Positions 53,982 to 62,992 of a stretch of 64,000 nt of DNA are shown here, piece after piece. The DNA comes from Streptomyces maremycinicus (GTDB lineage Bacteria; Actinomycetota; Actinomycetes; Streptomycetales; Streptomycetaceae), in NCBI RefSeq assembly GCF_001184025.1, contig NZ_BBYG01000016.1, positions 186,001-250,000 of the forward strand. The letters are read 5' to 3'. How positions within the stretch are numbered: the first letter of the stretch is position 1; each line of letters starts with the position of its first letter. The notes below the pieces were generated by a model. It was given only the letters and a program-made list of their open reading frames with translations, made no database searches and was not told the origin of the DNA. The position numbers were made by a program, and so were the translations under genes.

Positions 53982-55102
53982 CAGATCTCCATCCCGAACG
54001 GCCGGGTGAACCGGACGTCACCCTCGACCATGTCTCGCATGTCTTCGACGTTGTGGCGGAACATCAGCATCCGCTCGATCCCGAACCCGAAGGCGAACCC
54101 GCTGTACTTCTCCGGGTCGACGCCGCAGGCGGCCAGCACCTTGGGGTTGACCATGCCGCAGCCGCCCAGCTCGATCCAGCCCTCGCTGGAGCAGGTGCGG
54201 CAGGGGCGGTCGGGGTTGCCGACGGACTCGCCGCGGCAGACGTAGCACACCATGTCCATCTCGGCGGACGGCTCGGTGAACGGGAAGAAGTTCGGCCGCA
54301 GCCGGGTCTTCATTCCCTCGCCGAACAGCGACTGGACCATGTGGTCCAGGGTGCCCTTGAGGTCGGCCATGGTCAGGCCCTCGTCCACGGCGAGCAGCTC
54401 GACCTGGTGGAAGACCGGGGTGTGCGTCGCGTCCAGCTCGTCGGTGCGGTACACGCGGCCGGGGCAGATGACGTACACCGGCAGGTCACGGCCGAGCAGC
54501 GAGCGGATCTGCACCGGCGAGGTGTGCGTGCGCAGCACGACACCGGACTCGGTGCCGCCCTGCGGGCCCTGCACGAAGAACGTGTCGGCCTCGCCGCGGG
54601 CCGGGTGGTCCGGACCGATGTTGAGCGCGTCGAAGTTGAACCACTCGGCCTCGACCTCCGGGCCCTCGGCGACCTCGTAGCCCATGGCCACGAAGACGTC
54701 CTCGATGCGCTCCGACAGTGTGGTGAGCGGGTGGCGGGCGCCGGCCGGCTCGCGGTCGTACGGCAGTGTGACGTCCACCGCCTCCTCGACCAGCACCCGC
54801 TGGTCGCGCTCGGCCTCGAGCTCCTCCTGGCGGGCGGCGAGGGCCTTGTTCACGGCGCCTCGGGCCTGGCCGACCAGCTTGCCGGCGGCCGCCTTGGCGT
54901 GCGGCGGCAGGGCGCCGATCTCGCGGTTGGCCAGGGCCAGCGGGGAGGTGCCGCCGGTGTGCGCGACCTTGGCCTCCTGGAGCGCGTCGAGCGAGTCCGC
55001 GGCGGCGAAGGCGGCGAGCGCCTCGTCCCGCATGCGCTCGATCTCTTCCGGTTTCAAGGCCTCGACCTCTACCGGGTCGTACGACTTATTCGGTGCCGAC
55101 AT
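53981..55102 (-). CDS. pheS: Phenylalanyl-tRNA synthetase alpha subunit
   Basis: A 373-residue PheS with the class II catalytic core. Motif 2 area is [20 protein letters not shown] then [19 protein letters not shown], and the C-terminal motif 3 is [20 protein letters not shown]. An N-terminal coiled-coil tRNA-binding arm covers about the first 85 residues. It forms the alpha2-beta2 enzyme with PheT. Upstream 55103-55253 is non-coding; no T-box or leader peptide was seen. Confidence 0.97.
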   Translation of the reverse strand: MSAPNKSYDPVEVEALKPEEIERMRDEALAAFAAADSLDALQEAKVAHTGGTSPLALANREIGALPPHAKAAAGKLVGQARGAVNKALAARQEELEAERDQRVLVEEAVDVTLPYDREPAGARHPLTTLSERIEDVFVAMGYEVAEGPEVEAEWFNFDALNIGPDHPARGEADTFFVQGPQGGTESGVVLRTHTSPVQIRSLLGRDLPVYVICPGRVYRTDELDATHTPVFHQVELLAVDEGLTMADLKGTLDHMVQSLFGEGMKTRLRPNFFPFTEPSAEMDMVCYVCRGESVGNPDRPCRTCSSEGWIELGGCGMVNPKVLAACGVDPEKYSGFAFGFGIERMLMFRHNVEDMRDMVEGDVRFTRPFGMEI

Positions 55103-55253
55103 CTCTTCCCGTGCTTCCGATTGGCTGGCTGAAGGTCCCCGTCACCGACTCACGCTGAGGTCAGAGGGCCGTCCATGGGACACAAAGGTGCCAAAGGCCG
55201 AGTCTAACGGGGTGGAGGTATACGGATGCGCCCGCGGGCTGCCCGGCCGGTTC

Positions 55254-56393
55254 TCAGGTGAGATACGCCGGGGCGCTCACGGGCAACGTAAATCGGAACC
55301 GGGCGCCGCCGCCGGGGGCGCGGCCGACCGTGATGACTCCGCCGTGGGCTTCGACGATGCCCTTGACGATGTACAGCCCGAGGCCCGTGCCGCCGCGCTT
55401 GCTGCCCCGCCAGAAGCGGGTGAAGACGCGGTTCATGGACTCCTCCGGGATGCCTGCGCCCTCGTCGCTCACGGTGACCGACGTACCGGTGTCCTCCCCT
55501 TCGCGGGGGGACGCCGAGGGCGTGACATCGATGGTGACGGTTCCCTCGCCGTGGCGCACCGCATTTTCCAGGAGGTTGCTGAGCACCTGGTCGACCTTGT
55601 CGGGGTCGGCCCACAGGGCGGGCAGCGGCTGTTCGAGGCGCAGCAGGAACCGGTCGGCGGGCTGGCCCGCGGCGACGTAGGCCTGGATGTGCCGTCCCAC
55701 GGCCGCGCCTATGTCGACGGGCTGGCGGCGCAGCTCCAGCCGCCCGGAGTCGATGCGCGAGATGTCGAGCAGCTCGGCGATGAGGCGGGTGACCCGGTCC
55801 GCGTCGGCGTCGACGGTCTCCAGCATCAGCCGCTTCTGGTCGTCGGTGAACCGCGACCACTTGGCGAGCAGGGTGGCGGTGAAGCCCTTGACCGAGGTGA
55901 GGGGGGAGCGCAGCTCATGGGCGACGGTGGCGATCAGCTCGGCGTGGCTGCGTTCGGTACGGCGGCGGGCCTCGGTGTCGCGGATCGAGACGACGACCCG
56001 GCGGACCGGTCCGGTGGGCTCGGCGCGGACGTACCGCACCGTGACGAGCACCTCGCGACCGCCCGGCAGCAGGAGGTTGCGCTCGGGCTGTCCGACCCGG
56101 ATGGCGAGACCGCCGTAGGGGTCGGTCAGCTGCCACCAGCGGCGGCCTTCGAGGTCCTCCAGCGGCAGCGCCTTCTCCAGCCGCCGGCCGAGGGCGTCCG
56201 CGGCGGAGACGGCGGTGATGCGCTGGGCGGCGGCGTTGAAGCAGACGACGTGTCCGTGTTCGTCGGCGACCACGAGCCCGTCGGGCAGGTCGTCGGGATC
56301 GATGCCGAGACCGGCGAGGTCACCGGCCGGCCGGGGTGCGGAGGCATCGGGACCGGCCTGCGCATCCCGTGTACCGCTCATGCCGACGCTCAT
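55254..56393 (-). CDS. PAS-containing sensor histidine kinase
   Basis: A 379-residue cytosolic histidine kinase. A PAS domain is at about residues 35-150 (DGLVVADEHGHVVCFNAAAQ, LEKALPLEDLEGRRWW). The HisKA H-box is ATVAHELRSPLTSVKGF (about 158-174, His in HELR). HATPase follows with the N-box LSNLLENAVRHG, G1 VSDEGAGIPEE and G2 GTGLGLYIVKG. No response regulator is adjacent, so it is an orphan in this window. ATG 56393 has a weak GGTGGGG about 9 nt upstream. Confidence 0.92.
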   Translation of the reverse strand: MSVGMSGTRDAQAGPDASAPRPAGDLAGLGIDPDDLPDGLVVADEHGHVVCFNAAAQRITAVSAADALGRRLEKALPLEDLEGRRWWQLTDPYGGLAIRVGQPERNLLLPGGREVLVTVRYVRAEPTGPVRRVVVSIRDTEARRRTERSHAELIATVAHELRSPLTSVKGFTATLLAKWSRFTDDQKRLMLETVDADADRVTRLIAELLDISRIDSGRLELRRQPVDIGAAVGRHIQAYVAAGQPADRFLLRLEQPLPALWADPDKVDQVLSNLLENAVRHGEGTVTIDVTPSASPREGEDTGTSVTVSDEGAGIPEESMNRVFTRFWRGSKRGGTGLGLYIVKGIVEAHGGVITVGRAPGGGARFRFTLPVSAPAYLT

Positions 56394-56446
56394 TCCCCGT
56401 ACCCCACCTCTCAGACGACTGAGGGGCCCCCGAGCTGGTCACCCTA

Positions 56447-57307
56447 CTAGCTCTCGGTGACGGAGCGGCACCCTCCGGAGGCGCGCTGTGCACGGGCCGA
56501 TGCGTAGAGACATACGGCGGCGGCGGTCGCGAGGTTCAGACTCTCGGCCTTCCCGTGGATCGGAACCCGCACGACGGCGTCCGCGAGGTCCCGGGTCTCC
56601 TCGGGGAGCCCCCAGGCCTCGTTGCCGAACACCCAGGCCGTGGGCCCGCCCATCGTCCGCCGGTCCAGCTCGTCGTCGAGGTCGTCGTCCCCCGCGCCGT
56701 CGGCGGCGAGGATCCGCACCCCGGCGTCCTTCAGCCCGGCCACGGCCTGTTCGACGGGGACCCCGACGGCCACGGGGAGATGGAAGAGGGAGCCCACGGA
56801 GGCGCGGACGGCCTTGGGGTTGTAGAGGTCGACGGAGGCGTCGGTCAGGACGACGGCGTCGGCGCCCGCGGCGTCCGCGCAGCGCAGGACGGTGCCGGCG
56901 TTGCCGGGGTCGCGCACATGGGCCAGTACGGCGACCAGCCTCGGCCGGGCGGCGAGGATCCGCGCGAAGGGCGTGTCCAGGAACCGGCAGATCCCGACGA
57001 GGCCCTGCGGGGTGACGGTGGTGGAGACGTCCTCGATGACCTGCTCGTCGGCGAGGTGCACCCGGGCGCCGACGGCGCGGGCCTCGCCGATGATGTCCGC
57101 GTACCGCTCCGCCGCCTCGACGGTGGCGAACAGCTCCACCAGGGTCGCCTCGCCGCCTGACCGGTGCGCGGCCGCCTCCCGCACGGCCTGCGGCCCCTCC
57201 GCGAGGAACAGCCGCTCCTTGCCCCGGAAGTTCCGCCGAGCGAGCCGCCGAGCGGCGGAGACGCGGGGGGACCGCGGGGAGATCGGCTCAGGACTGGCGG
57301 AGGACAT
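56447..57307 (-). CDS. TrmH-family RNA 2'-O-methyltransferase
   Basis: A 286-residue SpoU/TrmH-type enzyme. The N-terminal substrate-binding part (about 15-110) has NFRGKERLFLAEGPQAVREA; the catalytic part carries motif 1 LAHVRDPGNAGTVLRCADA, motif 2 WVFGNEAWGLPEET and motif 3 VPIHGKAESLNLATAAAV. It methylates ribose in tRNA or 23S rRNA. It sits downstream of rplT but after a terminator. ATG 57307 has GAAGGTG 6 nt upstream. Confidence 0.92.
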   Translation of the reverse strand: MSSASPEPISPRSPRVSAARRLARRNFRGKERLFLAEGPQAVREAAAHRSGGEATLVELFATVEAAERYADIIGEARAVGARVHLADEQVIEDVSTTVTPQGLVGICRFLDTPFARILAARPRLVAVLAHVRDPGNAGTVLRCADAAGADAVVLTDASVDLYNPKAVRASVGSLFHLPVAVGVPVEQAVAGLKDAGVRILAADGAGDDDLDDELDRRTMGGPTAWVFGNEAWGLPEETRDLADAVVRVPIHGKAESLNLATAAAVCLYASARAQRASGGCRSVTES

Positions 57308-57360
57308 GGTGTTCACCTTCGGTATCAGTGCGACCGGCTTGGCGGCGAGGGCGACCGCGG

Positions 57361-57397
57361 CCCCTGGGGGCGCGGGGAACTGCGCGACCGGCCACCG
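57361..57397. repeat. Dispersed Streptomyces intergenic motif
   Basis: CCCCTGGGGGCGCGGGGAAC followed by TGCGCGACCGGCCACC. I recognise GGCGCGGGGAACTGCGCGAC as a motif common between Streptomyces genes. The tandem repeat at 18688 starts with a diverged version on the other strand. Confidence 0.5.
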
Positions 57398-57448
57398 ACG
57401 GCCCGGCCCGTACCCCGACGACGGCCGAACCGGGACGGGCAGAAGCGA

Positions 57449-57479
57449 AGGACCCGCAGGCGGCGAGCCTGCGGGTCCT
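57449..57479 (-). terminator. Terminator of infC-rpmI-rplT operon
   Basis: A perfect 13-bp stem (AGGACCCGCAGGC and complement) with a 5-nt loop, 32 bp after the rplT stop, followed on the minus strand by TCGCTTCT. Confidence 0.8.
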
Positions 57480-57510
57480 CAAGTCACGTCGGCTCGAAGC
57501 CGGCGCGGCG

Positions 57511-57894
57511 TCACGCAGCCTTGGGCGCGTTCACGTCCGCCGGGAGGGCCTTCTGCGCGACCTCGACCAGCGCGGCGAACGCGGTGGCGTCGTTCACGGC
57601 CAGCTCGGCCAGGATCTTGCGGTCCACCTCGATGTTGGCGGCGTTCAGACCCTGGATGAAGCGGTTGTACGTGATGCCGTTGGCGCGGGCCGCGGCGTTG
57701 ATGCGCTGGATCCACAGCCGACGGAAGTCGCCCTTGCGCTTCTTGCGGTCGTTGTAGTTGTAGACCAGCGAGTGGGTGACCTGCTCCTTGGCCTTGCGGT
57801 ACAGGCGCGAACGCTGACCGCGGTAGCCGGAGGCCGCCTCGAGGATCGCCCGGCGCTTCTTGTGGGCGTTGACTGCCCGCTTGACGCGTGCCAC
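57511..57894 (-). CDS. rplT: 50S ribosomal protein L20
   Basis: A 127-residue L20, a primary 23S rRNA binder. Signatures: [57 protein letters not shown]. The start is GTG 57894 with AAGGAG upstream. It is the third gene of infC-rpmI-rplT. In other bacteria L20 feeds back on this operon; I see no clear L20 mimic here. Confidence 0.97.
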   Translation of the reverse strand: MARVKRAVNAHKKRRAILEAASGYRGQRSRLYRKAKEQVTHSLVYNYNDRKKRKGDFRRLWIQRINAAARANGITYNRFIQGLNAANIEVDRKILAELAVNDATAFAALVEVAQKALPADVNAPKAA

Positions 57895-57992
57895 TTGTTT
57901 AACTCCTTGTAGCGGGGCCGTGGTTGGACTCACACGACCCGGAATCGATTGGGTCCCGGTCTGAGATCAGGCGCGTGTGCACGCGCCCGACG

Positions 57993-58187
57993 TCACTTGC
58001 CGAGAAGCTTCTTGATCTTCGCGGCGTCGCCCGGGGCCATCTCGGCGTTGCCGGTGAGGCGACGCGTCACGCGGGACGACTTGTGCTCGAGCAGGTGGCG
58101 CTTGCCGGCGCGCTCACGGAGCACCTTGCCGGAGCCGGTGATCTTGAAGCGCTTGCTGGCACCGCTGTGCGACTTGTTCTTCGGCAT
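57993..58187 (-). CDS. rpmI: 50S ribosomal protein L35
   Basis: A 64-residue L35 with the full family pattern: [20 protein letters not shown], then [19 protein letters not shown]. Between infC and rplT, as usual. Confidence 0.97.
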   Translation of the reverse strand: MPKNKSHSGASKRFKITGSGKVLRERAGKRHLLEHKSSRVTRRLTGNAEMAPGDAAKIKKLLGK

Positions 58188-58294
58188 AGCGCCGTTCTCT
58201 CCTCGTCGGTGGCGTTCCGGTGCCCGGTCGTGAAACCGGGCACGGTGGAACGTCTCTTGTATCGGTTATGTCCTCGGGACTCGCGTCCCGCGGA

Positions 58295-58987
58295 TCACGC
58301 CTCGGCGGGAGCCTCGGCAGGGGCCTCGACGTCAGCCTCGGCGGCGACGACATCGGCGTCACCCTCGGCGTTGACGGCGTCGGCGTCCGCGGCGTTCTGC
58401 GAGCGACCCGGGTTGGCCTTCGCCTCGGCCTTGCGGGCCTCCTGCGCCTGACGGGCCTCGGCCATCGCCTCGGTCTTCTTCTTGTGCGGACCGAGAACCA
58501 TGATCATGTTTCGGCCGTCCTGCTTCGGGTTCGACTCGATGAACCCGAGGTCCTGGACGTCCTCCGCGAGACGCTGGAGCAGTCGGTAGCCCAGCTCGGG
58601 CCGGGACTGCTCACGACCGCGGAACATGATCGTGATCTTGACCTTGTCGCCCTGCTTGAGGAACCGAACGACGTGACCCTTCTTGGTGTCATAGTCGTGC
58701 GGGTCGATCTTCGGCCGGAGCTTCATCTCCTTGATGACCGTGTGCGCCTGGTTCTTGCGCGCCTCACGGGCCTTCATGGCCGACTCGTACTTGAACTTCC
58801 CGTAGTCCATGAGCTTGCAGACCGGCGGACGGGCGTTCGCCGCGACCTCGACCAGGTCCAGGTCGTACTCCTGGGCAAGCTCCAGTGCCTTGGCCAGGGG
58901 GACGATGCCCACCTGCTCGCCACTGGGACCGACAAGTCGCACCTCTGGAACGCGAATCCGGTCGTTGATGCGGGGCTCGGCGCTGAT
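58295..58987 (-). CDS. infC: Translation initiation factor IF-3, from an AUC start
   Basis: A 230-residue IF-3 with N-domain [19 protein letters not shown], linker [15 protein letters not shown] and C-domain [20 protein letters not shown], plus an Ala/Glu/Asp-rich tail of about 50 residues ([15 protein letters not shown]). No ATG, GTG or TTG is available in frame near the N-terminus; AAGGAGG lies 4 nt before an ATC at 58987-58985 (ISAEPRIND). infC is known in other bacteria for AUU/AUC starts that IF-3 itself discriminates against, so autorepression is likely. Confidence 0.95.
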   Translation of the reverse strand: MSAEPRINDRIRVPEVRLVGPSGEQVGIVPLAKALELAQEYDLDLVEVAANARPPVCKLMDYGKFKYESAMKAREARKNQAHTVIKEMKLRPKIDPHDYDTKKGHVVRFLKQGDKVKITIMFRGREQSRPELGYRLLQRLAEDVQDLGFIESNPKQDGRNMIMVLGPHKKKTEAMAEARQAQEARKAEAKANPGRSQNAADADAVNAEGDADVVAAEADVEAPAEAPAEA

Positions 58988-59074
58988 GGATCCTCCTTGG
59001 TAGCACCACGCGGCGGTCTGGCGGACGGCCGCGTAACGTCTTTTTTCGTTAGACCTATAACCACGCCGAAGCAC

Positions 59075-59105
59075 AAAAAATGCCCCGAACGATCACATGC
59101 GGGGC
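59075..59105 (-). terminator. Intrinsic terminator in the infC leader (candidate attenuator)
   Basis: On the minus strand a GCCCCG/CGGGGC stem with a 12-nt loop followed by ATTTTTT, one of the few U-tract terminators here. It is about 200 nt after the predicted transcription start and about 90 nt before the infC start, so it would stop transcription before the operon unless relieved. A second hairpin (CCATCGT/ACGATGG) lies just upstream at about 59160-59185. Confidence 0.65.
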
Positions 59106-59302
59106 TCCAAGCACTACCGGAGCACCGCCGCGTGAACGCGGGGCGCACTACGGGCGACTCCATCGTCCGTACGGAACGATGGTGGCCGCCTGACCGGGGT
59201 GACCCGCCGTCCGTGAGGACAGTCGGGTGGGAGTTCGGAGCCTCCACTTGTGGGCCGGATCCGCCTGCCGAGGGGCACGCGTGTCCGACCGGTCGTTACA
59301 CG

Positions 59303-59332
59303 AGATTAGCAGCCCGCGCCAGGAACGGCCAA
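59303..59332 (-). promoter_or_regulatory. Promoter of infC-rpmI-rplT
   Basis: On the minus strand: TTGGCC, 18-nt spacer, TAATCT. The resulting leader is about 310 nt. Confidence 0.65.
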
Positions 59333-59381
59333 TCGAGCCTCGGTACGAGGACCGGTCCGGCCTGCGCCTATCGTGTGGGGC

Positions 59382-59759
59382 ATGAGTGACTCCTCCCCCG
59401 CCGGCTCCGCCGAGACCCCCGGCAACCCCGACTTCGACGAGATGACCCGCGACATCGCCGAGGTCCCCGCCGTCGAGGTGATCGTGACGGTCGCCGTCAA
59501 CCTGATGAGCGCCGCCGCCGTGAAGCTGGGGCTCACCGAGGAGGGCGACAAGTACAAGGACCTCGACGAGGCCCGCAAGCTGATCCACGCCCTCGCCGGC
59601 CTGCTGGACGGGAGCGCGACCGAGATCAGCTCCTTCCACGCGGCGCCGCTGCGGGACGGTCTGAAGTCGCTCCAGCTGGCGTTCCGCGAGGCGTCCCTCG
59701 TCCCGGACGAGCCGGGCCAGGGCCCGGGCGAGAAGTACACGGGCCCGATCTACGGCTGA
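59382..59759 (+). CDS. DUF1844 protein
   Basis: A 125-residue cytosolic protein of the DUF1844 type: DIAEVPAVEVIVTVAVNLMS (about 28-47), AVKLGLTEEG then DLDEARKLIHALAGLLD. Widespread in actinobacteria and often found by infC; role not known to me. ATG 59382 follows a TATCGT -10 box by 7 nt, so it is probably leaderless. It diverges from infC. Confidence 0.85.
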   Translation: MSDSSPAGSAETPGNPDFDEMTRDIAEVPAVEVIVTVAVNLMSAAAVKLGLTEEGDKYKDLDEARKLIHALAGLLDGSATEISSFHAAPLRDGLKSLQLAFREASLVPDEPGQGPGEKYTGPIYG

Positions 59760-59774
59760 TCCCGCTCCCCCGTC

Positions 59775-59797
59775 GGGCCGGCGTCAGCCGCCGGTCC
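59775..59797. terminator. Bidirectional hairpin terminator
   Basis: A 9-bp stem (GGGCCGGCG with CGCCGGTCC, one G-U pair) and 5-nt loop, between the convergent DUF1844 and SseB-like genes. Confidence 0.5.
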
Positions 59798-59800
59798 GGT

Positions 59801-60532
59801 TCAGCTCTTCACGTACAGGGGCTCGCCCGGAGGCGCCGTCCCGGCCGGCAGCAGTGCCAGGTCGAGGCCGCGCACCAGGCGGGCCCTCAGTGTTTCGTCG
59901 GCGGCGAGCCGTCCGGCGACCGCCCGGGCGGCCTCGGCGGGGACGGCGGCCGGGTCGAGGACGAGGGCCAGGGTGCCGTCCGCCCGTCCCGGCCCGAGGT
60001 GGGCGCTGAGGACCGACGGTTCGGCGGCCACCGCGGCCCGCACCGCCGCCCGCACGGCCGGGTCGGCCAGCGGGTCGGCCGAGGTACGACCCTCGGCGAG
60101 CGCCAGCAGCGCCGGTCCGCTCAGTTCGAAGGCCACGGGTCCCGCCAGGTCGAGGACGACCGTGTCCGCCTTCTCATGGGCGGCGGCCCGAAGCGCCTGG
60201 TGCAGGGGTACGGCGACCGGGCGGGCCTCGGGGTCCCAGCGGGCGAGGGAGTCCGTGGAGGTGAAGGCGGGCAGCGCGGTGCGGGCGCCGGCCTTCAGCG
60301 TGGGCACGGCCATGTCGCTGGTCTTCTCGCGGCGCAGTCCGTTCTCGTCCTCCTCCACCTCGCCGAGCACGGCCACCACGGGCACGAGGAGCCGGGCGTC
60401 CTTCAGGGCCGCCAGGACCGGGCCCACGGCGGTGCGGTCCTCGGCCCAGGCGGCGAGCGCGGCGCTCAGCCGGGGGTCGGCCGAGCCGTCGTCGTCGGAG
60501 AAGCCGGAGTCGGGAATGTTCTTGTTCGCCAC
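59801..60532 (-). CDS. SseB-like protein
   Basis: A 243-residue protein beginning ANKNIPDSGFSDDDGSADPR and carrying the SseB N-domain pattern (RLLVPVVAVLGE, KTSDMAVPTLKAG, ALPAFTSTDSLARWDP). Such proteins are common in actinobacteria; the name comes from enterobacteria and says little about function. GTG 60532 lies 8 nt after a TAGGGT box, so it is probably leaderless; a longer ATG start at 60619 is possible. Confidence 0.8.
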   Translation of the reverse strand: MANKNIPDSGFSDDDGSADPRLSAALAAWAEDRTAVGPVLAALKDARLLVPVVAVLGEVEEDENGLRREKTSDMAVPTLKAGARTALPAFTSTDSLARWDPEARPVAVPLHQALRAAAHEKADTVVLDLAGPVAFELSGPALLALAEGRTSADPLADPAVRAAVRAAVAAEPSVLSAHLGPGRADGTLALVLDPAAVPAEAARAVAGRLAADETLRARLVRGLDLALLPAGTAPPGEPLYVKS

Positions 60533-60683
60533 GGTCGTCGACCCTATCGGGGGGATGCTGCTGGGCTTGTGCGGGGCCCGAAACACCGCGGTGACGTCTT
60601 TCACCGGATTCTCAGACATCCCTGACGTGCCTCTAACCTCCGTCTAACGGCGCGCACAGTCGCCGCGCCCAGCATCGTCGCTC

Positions 60684-61718
60684 ATGGAGTCCTCCGGAGC
60701 ACGACGCAGCCGCCGCGCTCACCCCACCCGGCGCCGGCCGCTCCTGCACAGCGCGCTCGCCGTGGTCGCCGTCCTCGGCGCGACGGCGGCCGGGACCGTG
60801 TACGTGAAGGCACAGGCGCACTCGGGAGCGGGCGCCGTATCGTCGTCCTCCGCGACGCCGTCGGCGTCGGCGCCGGCCTCCGGGTCCGGGTCAGGGAGCG
60901 GAGAGGTGTCGGTGGAGACGGTCGCGGCGCCCGAGAAGGACCACGACGCGCTGCTGGCGTCGGCGATGAGGTCGGTGACCGTGCCGGGGGACGCGGCCGT
61001 GTCCGTGGCCGTGCTCGACCTCGACTCCGGCGCGGACGCCACGTACGGCGAGAACGCCTTCGACACGGCGAGCATCGTCAAGGTGGACATCCTGGCGACG
61101 CTGCTGCTCCAGGCCCAGGACGCGGACCGGCGTCTCACGGCCGCCGAGAAGACGTACGCCACCGCGATGATCGAGAACAGCGACAACGACTCGGCTTCGG
61201 CGCTGTGGCGGATCATCGGCAAGGCGCAGGGGCTCGACGCCGCCAACGAGCGGTTCGGGCTGACGGGCACCACCGGCGGCGACGACATGCTGTGGGGCCT
61301 GACGCAGACCACCGCCGCCGATCAGCTCACCCTGCTCCGGCAGGTCTTCGGGGACGCGTCGGAGCTGAGCGAGGCCTCGCGGACGTATCTGCGAGGCCTG
61401 ATGGGGCAGATCGCCGCCGACCAGCGCTGGGGCGTCTCGGCGGCGGCCGACGGGTCCTCGTGGGCGCTGAAGAACGGCTGGCTCGCGCGCAGCACGACCG
61501 GGCTGTGGGACGTCAACAGCATCGGCCGGGTGACCGTCGGCGGCCACGACTGTCTGGTGGCCGTGCTGTCGAACGGCAACGCCACGCAGGCGGCCGGGAT
61601 CTCGCTGGTCGAGCGGGTGGCACGGACGGCGGTGTCGGCCCTGCGGGACGACGGCGCGTCGGCATCCGCGTCGGTGTCGGCGTCCGGCTCGGCGTCCGCA
61701 TCGCCCTCCGCCTCCTAG
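60684..61718 (+). CDS. Exported class-A beta-lactamase-like serine hydrolase
   Basis: A 344-residue protein with an N-terminal membrane anchor (PLLHSALAVVAVLGATAAG), then a Ser/Ala/Gly linker (about 46-72) and a serine beta-lactamase/PBP fold. The catalytic motifs are S130-I-V-K133 (TASIVKVD), S166-D-N168 (IENSDNDSA) and K263-N-G265 in place of KTG. No Glu166-type loop is obvious, so activity may be transpeptidase/carboxypeptidase-like or only binding. The C-terminus is a SASASVSASG tail. Past the TAG the frame stays open for 27 more codons. Confidence 0.85.
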   Translation: MESSGARRSRRAHPTRRRPLLHSALAVVAVLGATAAGTVYVKAQAHSGAGAVSSSSATPSASAPASGSGSGSGEVSVETVAAPEKDHDALLASAMRSVTVPGDAAVSVAVLDLDSGADATYGENAFDTASIVKVDILATLLLQAQDADRRLTAAEKTYATAMIENSDNDSASALWRIIGKAQGLDAANERFGLTGTTGGDDMLWGLTQTTAADQLTLLRQVFGDASELSEASRTYLRGLMGQIAADQRWGVSAAADGSSWALKNGWLARSTTGLWDVNSIGRVTVGGHDCLVAVLSNGNATQAAGISLVERVARTAVSALRDDGASASASVSASGSASASPSAS

Positions 61719-61802
61719 GCGGACAGGCCCAACAGGCCCAACGGGTTCGACAAGCCCGACAGGCTGAACAAGCCGAACATGCCGGACGGGCCCACCAGCT
61801 AG
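61719..61802 (+). other. In-frame coding-like tail after the serine hydrolase TAG
   Basis: Immediately after the TAG, in the same frame, 27 codons run to a second TAG and read like a low-complexity tail: ADRPNRPNGFDKPDRLNKPN and so on. Every third position is G or C, which is unusual for non-coding DNA even here. It suggests a former C-terminal extension cut off by a stop mutation, or readthrough. It overlaps the protease 3' end only at 61799-61802. Confidence 0.5.
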
Positions 61803-62992
61803 AACGCCTCGTAGGCCTCGGGCTGCTCCCGCTCGCGGCGGCCGCGCCACAGGACGACCGCCGTCACCAGCAGCACCCCGCCGGCCCCGCCCGCGAGCAG
61901 ACCCGCCCAGCCCGCCGGGTCGTCGTCCGCCTTCGGCTTGTCCGGACCGGAGCCGAAGTACCGCTCACCGTAGGCCGCCGATCGCAGCCCCTCCGGCTGG
62001 AGCCCGGCGGCGGCCTTGATCGCGGCGGCCGGGTCGATGAAACCGTAGCCGCGGGAGTCGTCGCGGCCCCCGGTGGGGGCGTTGCGGGCGGTGTCCTCCA
62101 GGAGCTTCTTGATCTGGGCCGGGGTGAGGCCCGGGTGGGCGCCCTTGATGAGGGCCACGGCCCCCGAGACGAAGGCGGAGGCCGCGCTGGTCCCCCACCC
62201 CTCGTAGTACTTGTGGTCCGGGTCGGCGATCACGACGTCGACGCCGGGCGCGCTGACCGTGGCGTACCAGCGGCGGGTGGAGAAGGAGGCGCGGGTGCCG
62301 TAGCGGTCGACGGCGGTCGCGGCGATGACGCCCGGATAGGCGGCCGGGTAGGAGATGTGGTCGCCCTTCTCGCCGCCGTTGCCGGCCGAGGCGACCACGA
62401 CGGATCCCTTGTCCAGCGCGTACTGGACGGCCTCGTCCTCGGCGGGCTCGGGGTGGGCGGAGGCGGAGTCGTCGCCGAGCGAGAGGTTGATGACGTCGGC
62501 ACCCTGGTCGGCGGCCCAGCGGATGCCCTCGGCGAGGGCGTTGCCGCGGGTGTTGCGGGCCTTGGTGCGCTGCGGGTCGCCGTCCTCCAGGATGACCCGG
62601 ACGGGCAGGATCTTCGCCTCGGGGGCGACGCCGAGCACGCCGTCGCCGTTGCCGCTGCCATGGCCGTGACCGGCGATGATGCCGGCCATCGCGGTGCCGT
62701 GGCGGGCCCACGCGCGGTCGCCGGGACCGGCTCCGAAGCCGACCATGTCCTTGCCGGTGAGCACGTTGCCGGTGAGGTCGGGGTGGTCGGCCTCGACACC
62801 GGTGTCCAGGACGGCGACGGTGATGCCCGCGCCCTTCGTGGTCTGCCAGGCCTCCTGGGTGTGCAGGGCCTCCAGCGCCCACTGCTTGGCGCGGATGCCG
62901 TCGGCGTAGGCGGTGGAGGGCGGCACGAGGGCGACGGTGGCGGCGAGCAGACAGCACAGGATCCCGGCCCTGCGGGTCGTACGGGTGCTCAT
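61799..62992 (-). CDS. Type VII secretion mycosin-like subtilisin protease
   Basis: A 397-residue S8 protease with a signal peptide ending STAYA. The catalytic triad is Asp in VAVLDTGVEADHPDL, His in ARHGTAMAGIIAG and Ser in GWGTSAASAFVSG, with oxyanion Asn in VVASAGNGGEKG. A C-terminal transmembrane helix (GLLAGGAGGVLLVTAVVLW) and charged tail make it a mycosin (MycP) type, which works at the membrane face of ESX/type VII systems. The ATG overlaps the upstream gene's stop by four bases. Confidence 0.9.
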   Translation of the reverse strand: MSTRTTRRAGILCCLLAATVALVPPSTAYADGIRAKQWALEALHTQEAWQTTKGAGITVAVLDTGVEADHPDLTGNVLTGKDMVGFGAGPGDRAWARHGTAMAGIIAGHGHGSGNGDGVLGVAPEAKILPVRVILEDGDPQRTKARNTRGNALAEGIRWAADQGADVINLSLGDDSASAHPEPAEDEAVQYALDKGSVVVASAGNGGEKGDHISYPAAYPGVIAATAVDRYGTRASFSTRRWYATVSAPGVDVVIADPDHKYYEGWGTSAASAFVSGAVALIKGAHPGLTPAQIKKLLEDTARNAPTGGRDDSRGYGFIDPAAAIKAAAGLQPEGLRSAAYGERYFGSGPDKPKADDDPAGWAGLLAGGAGGVLLVTAVVLWRGRREREQPEAYEAF

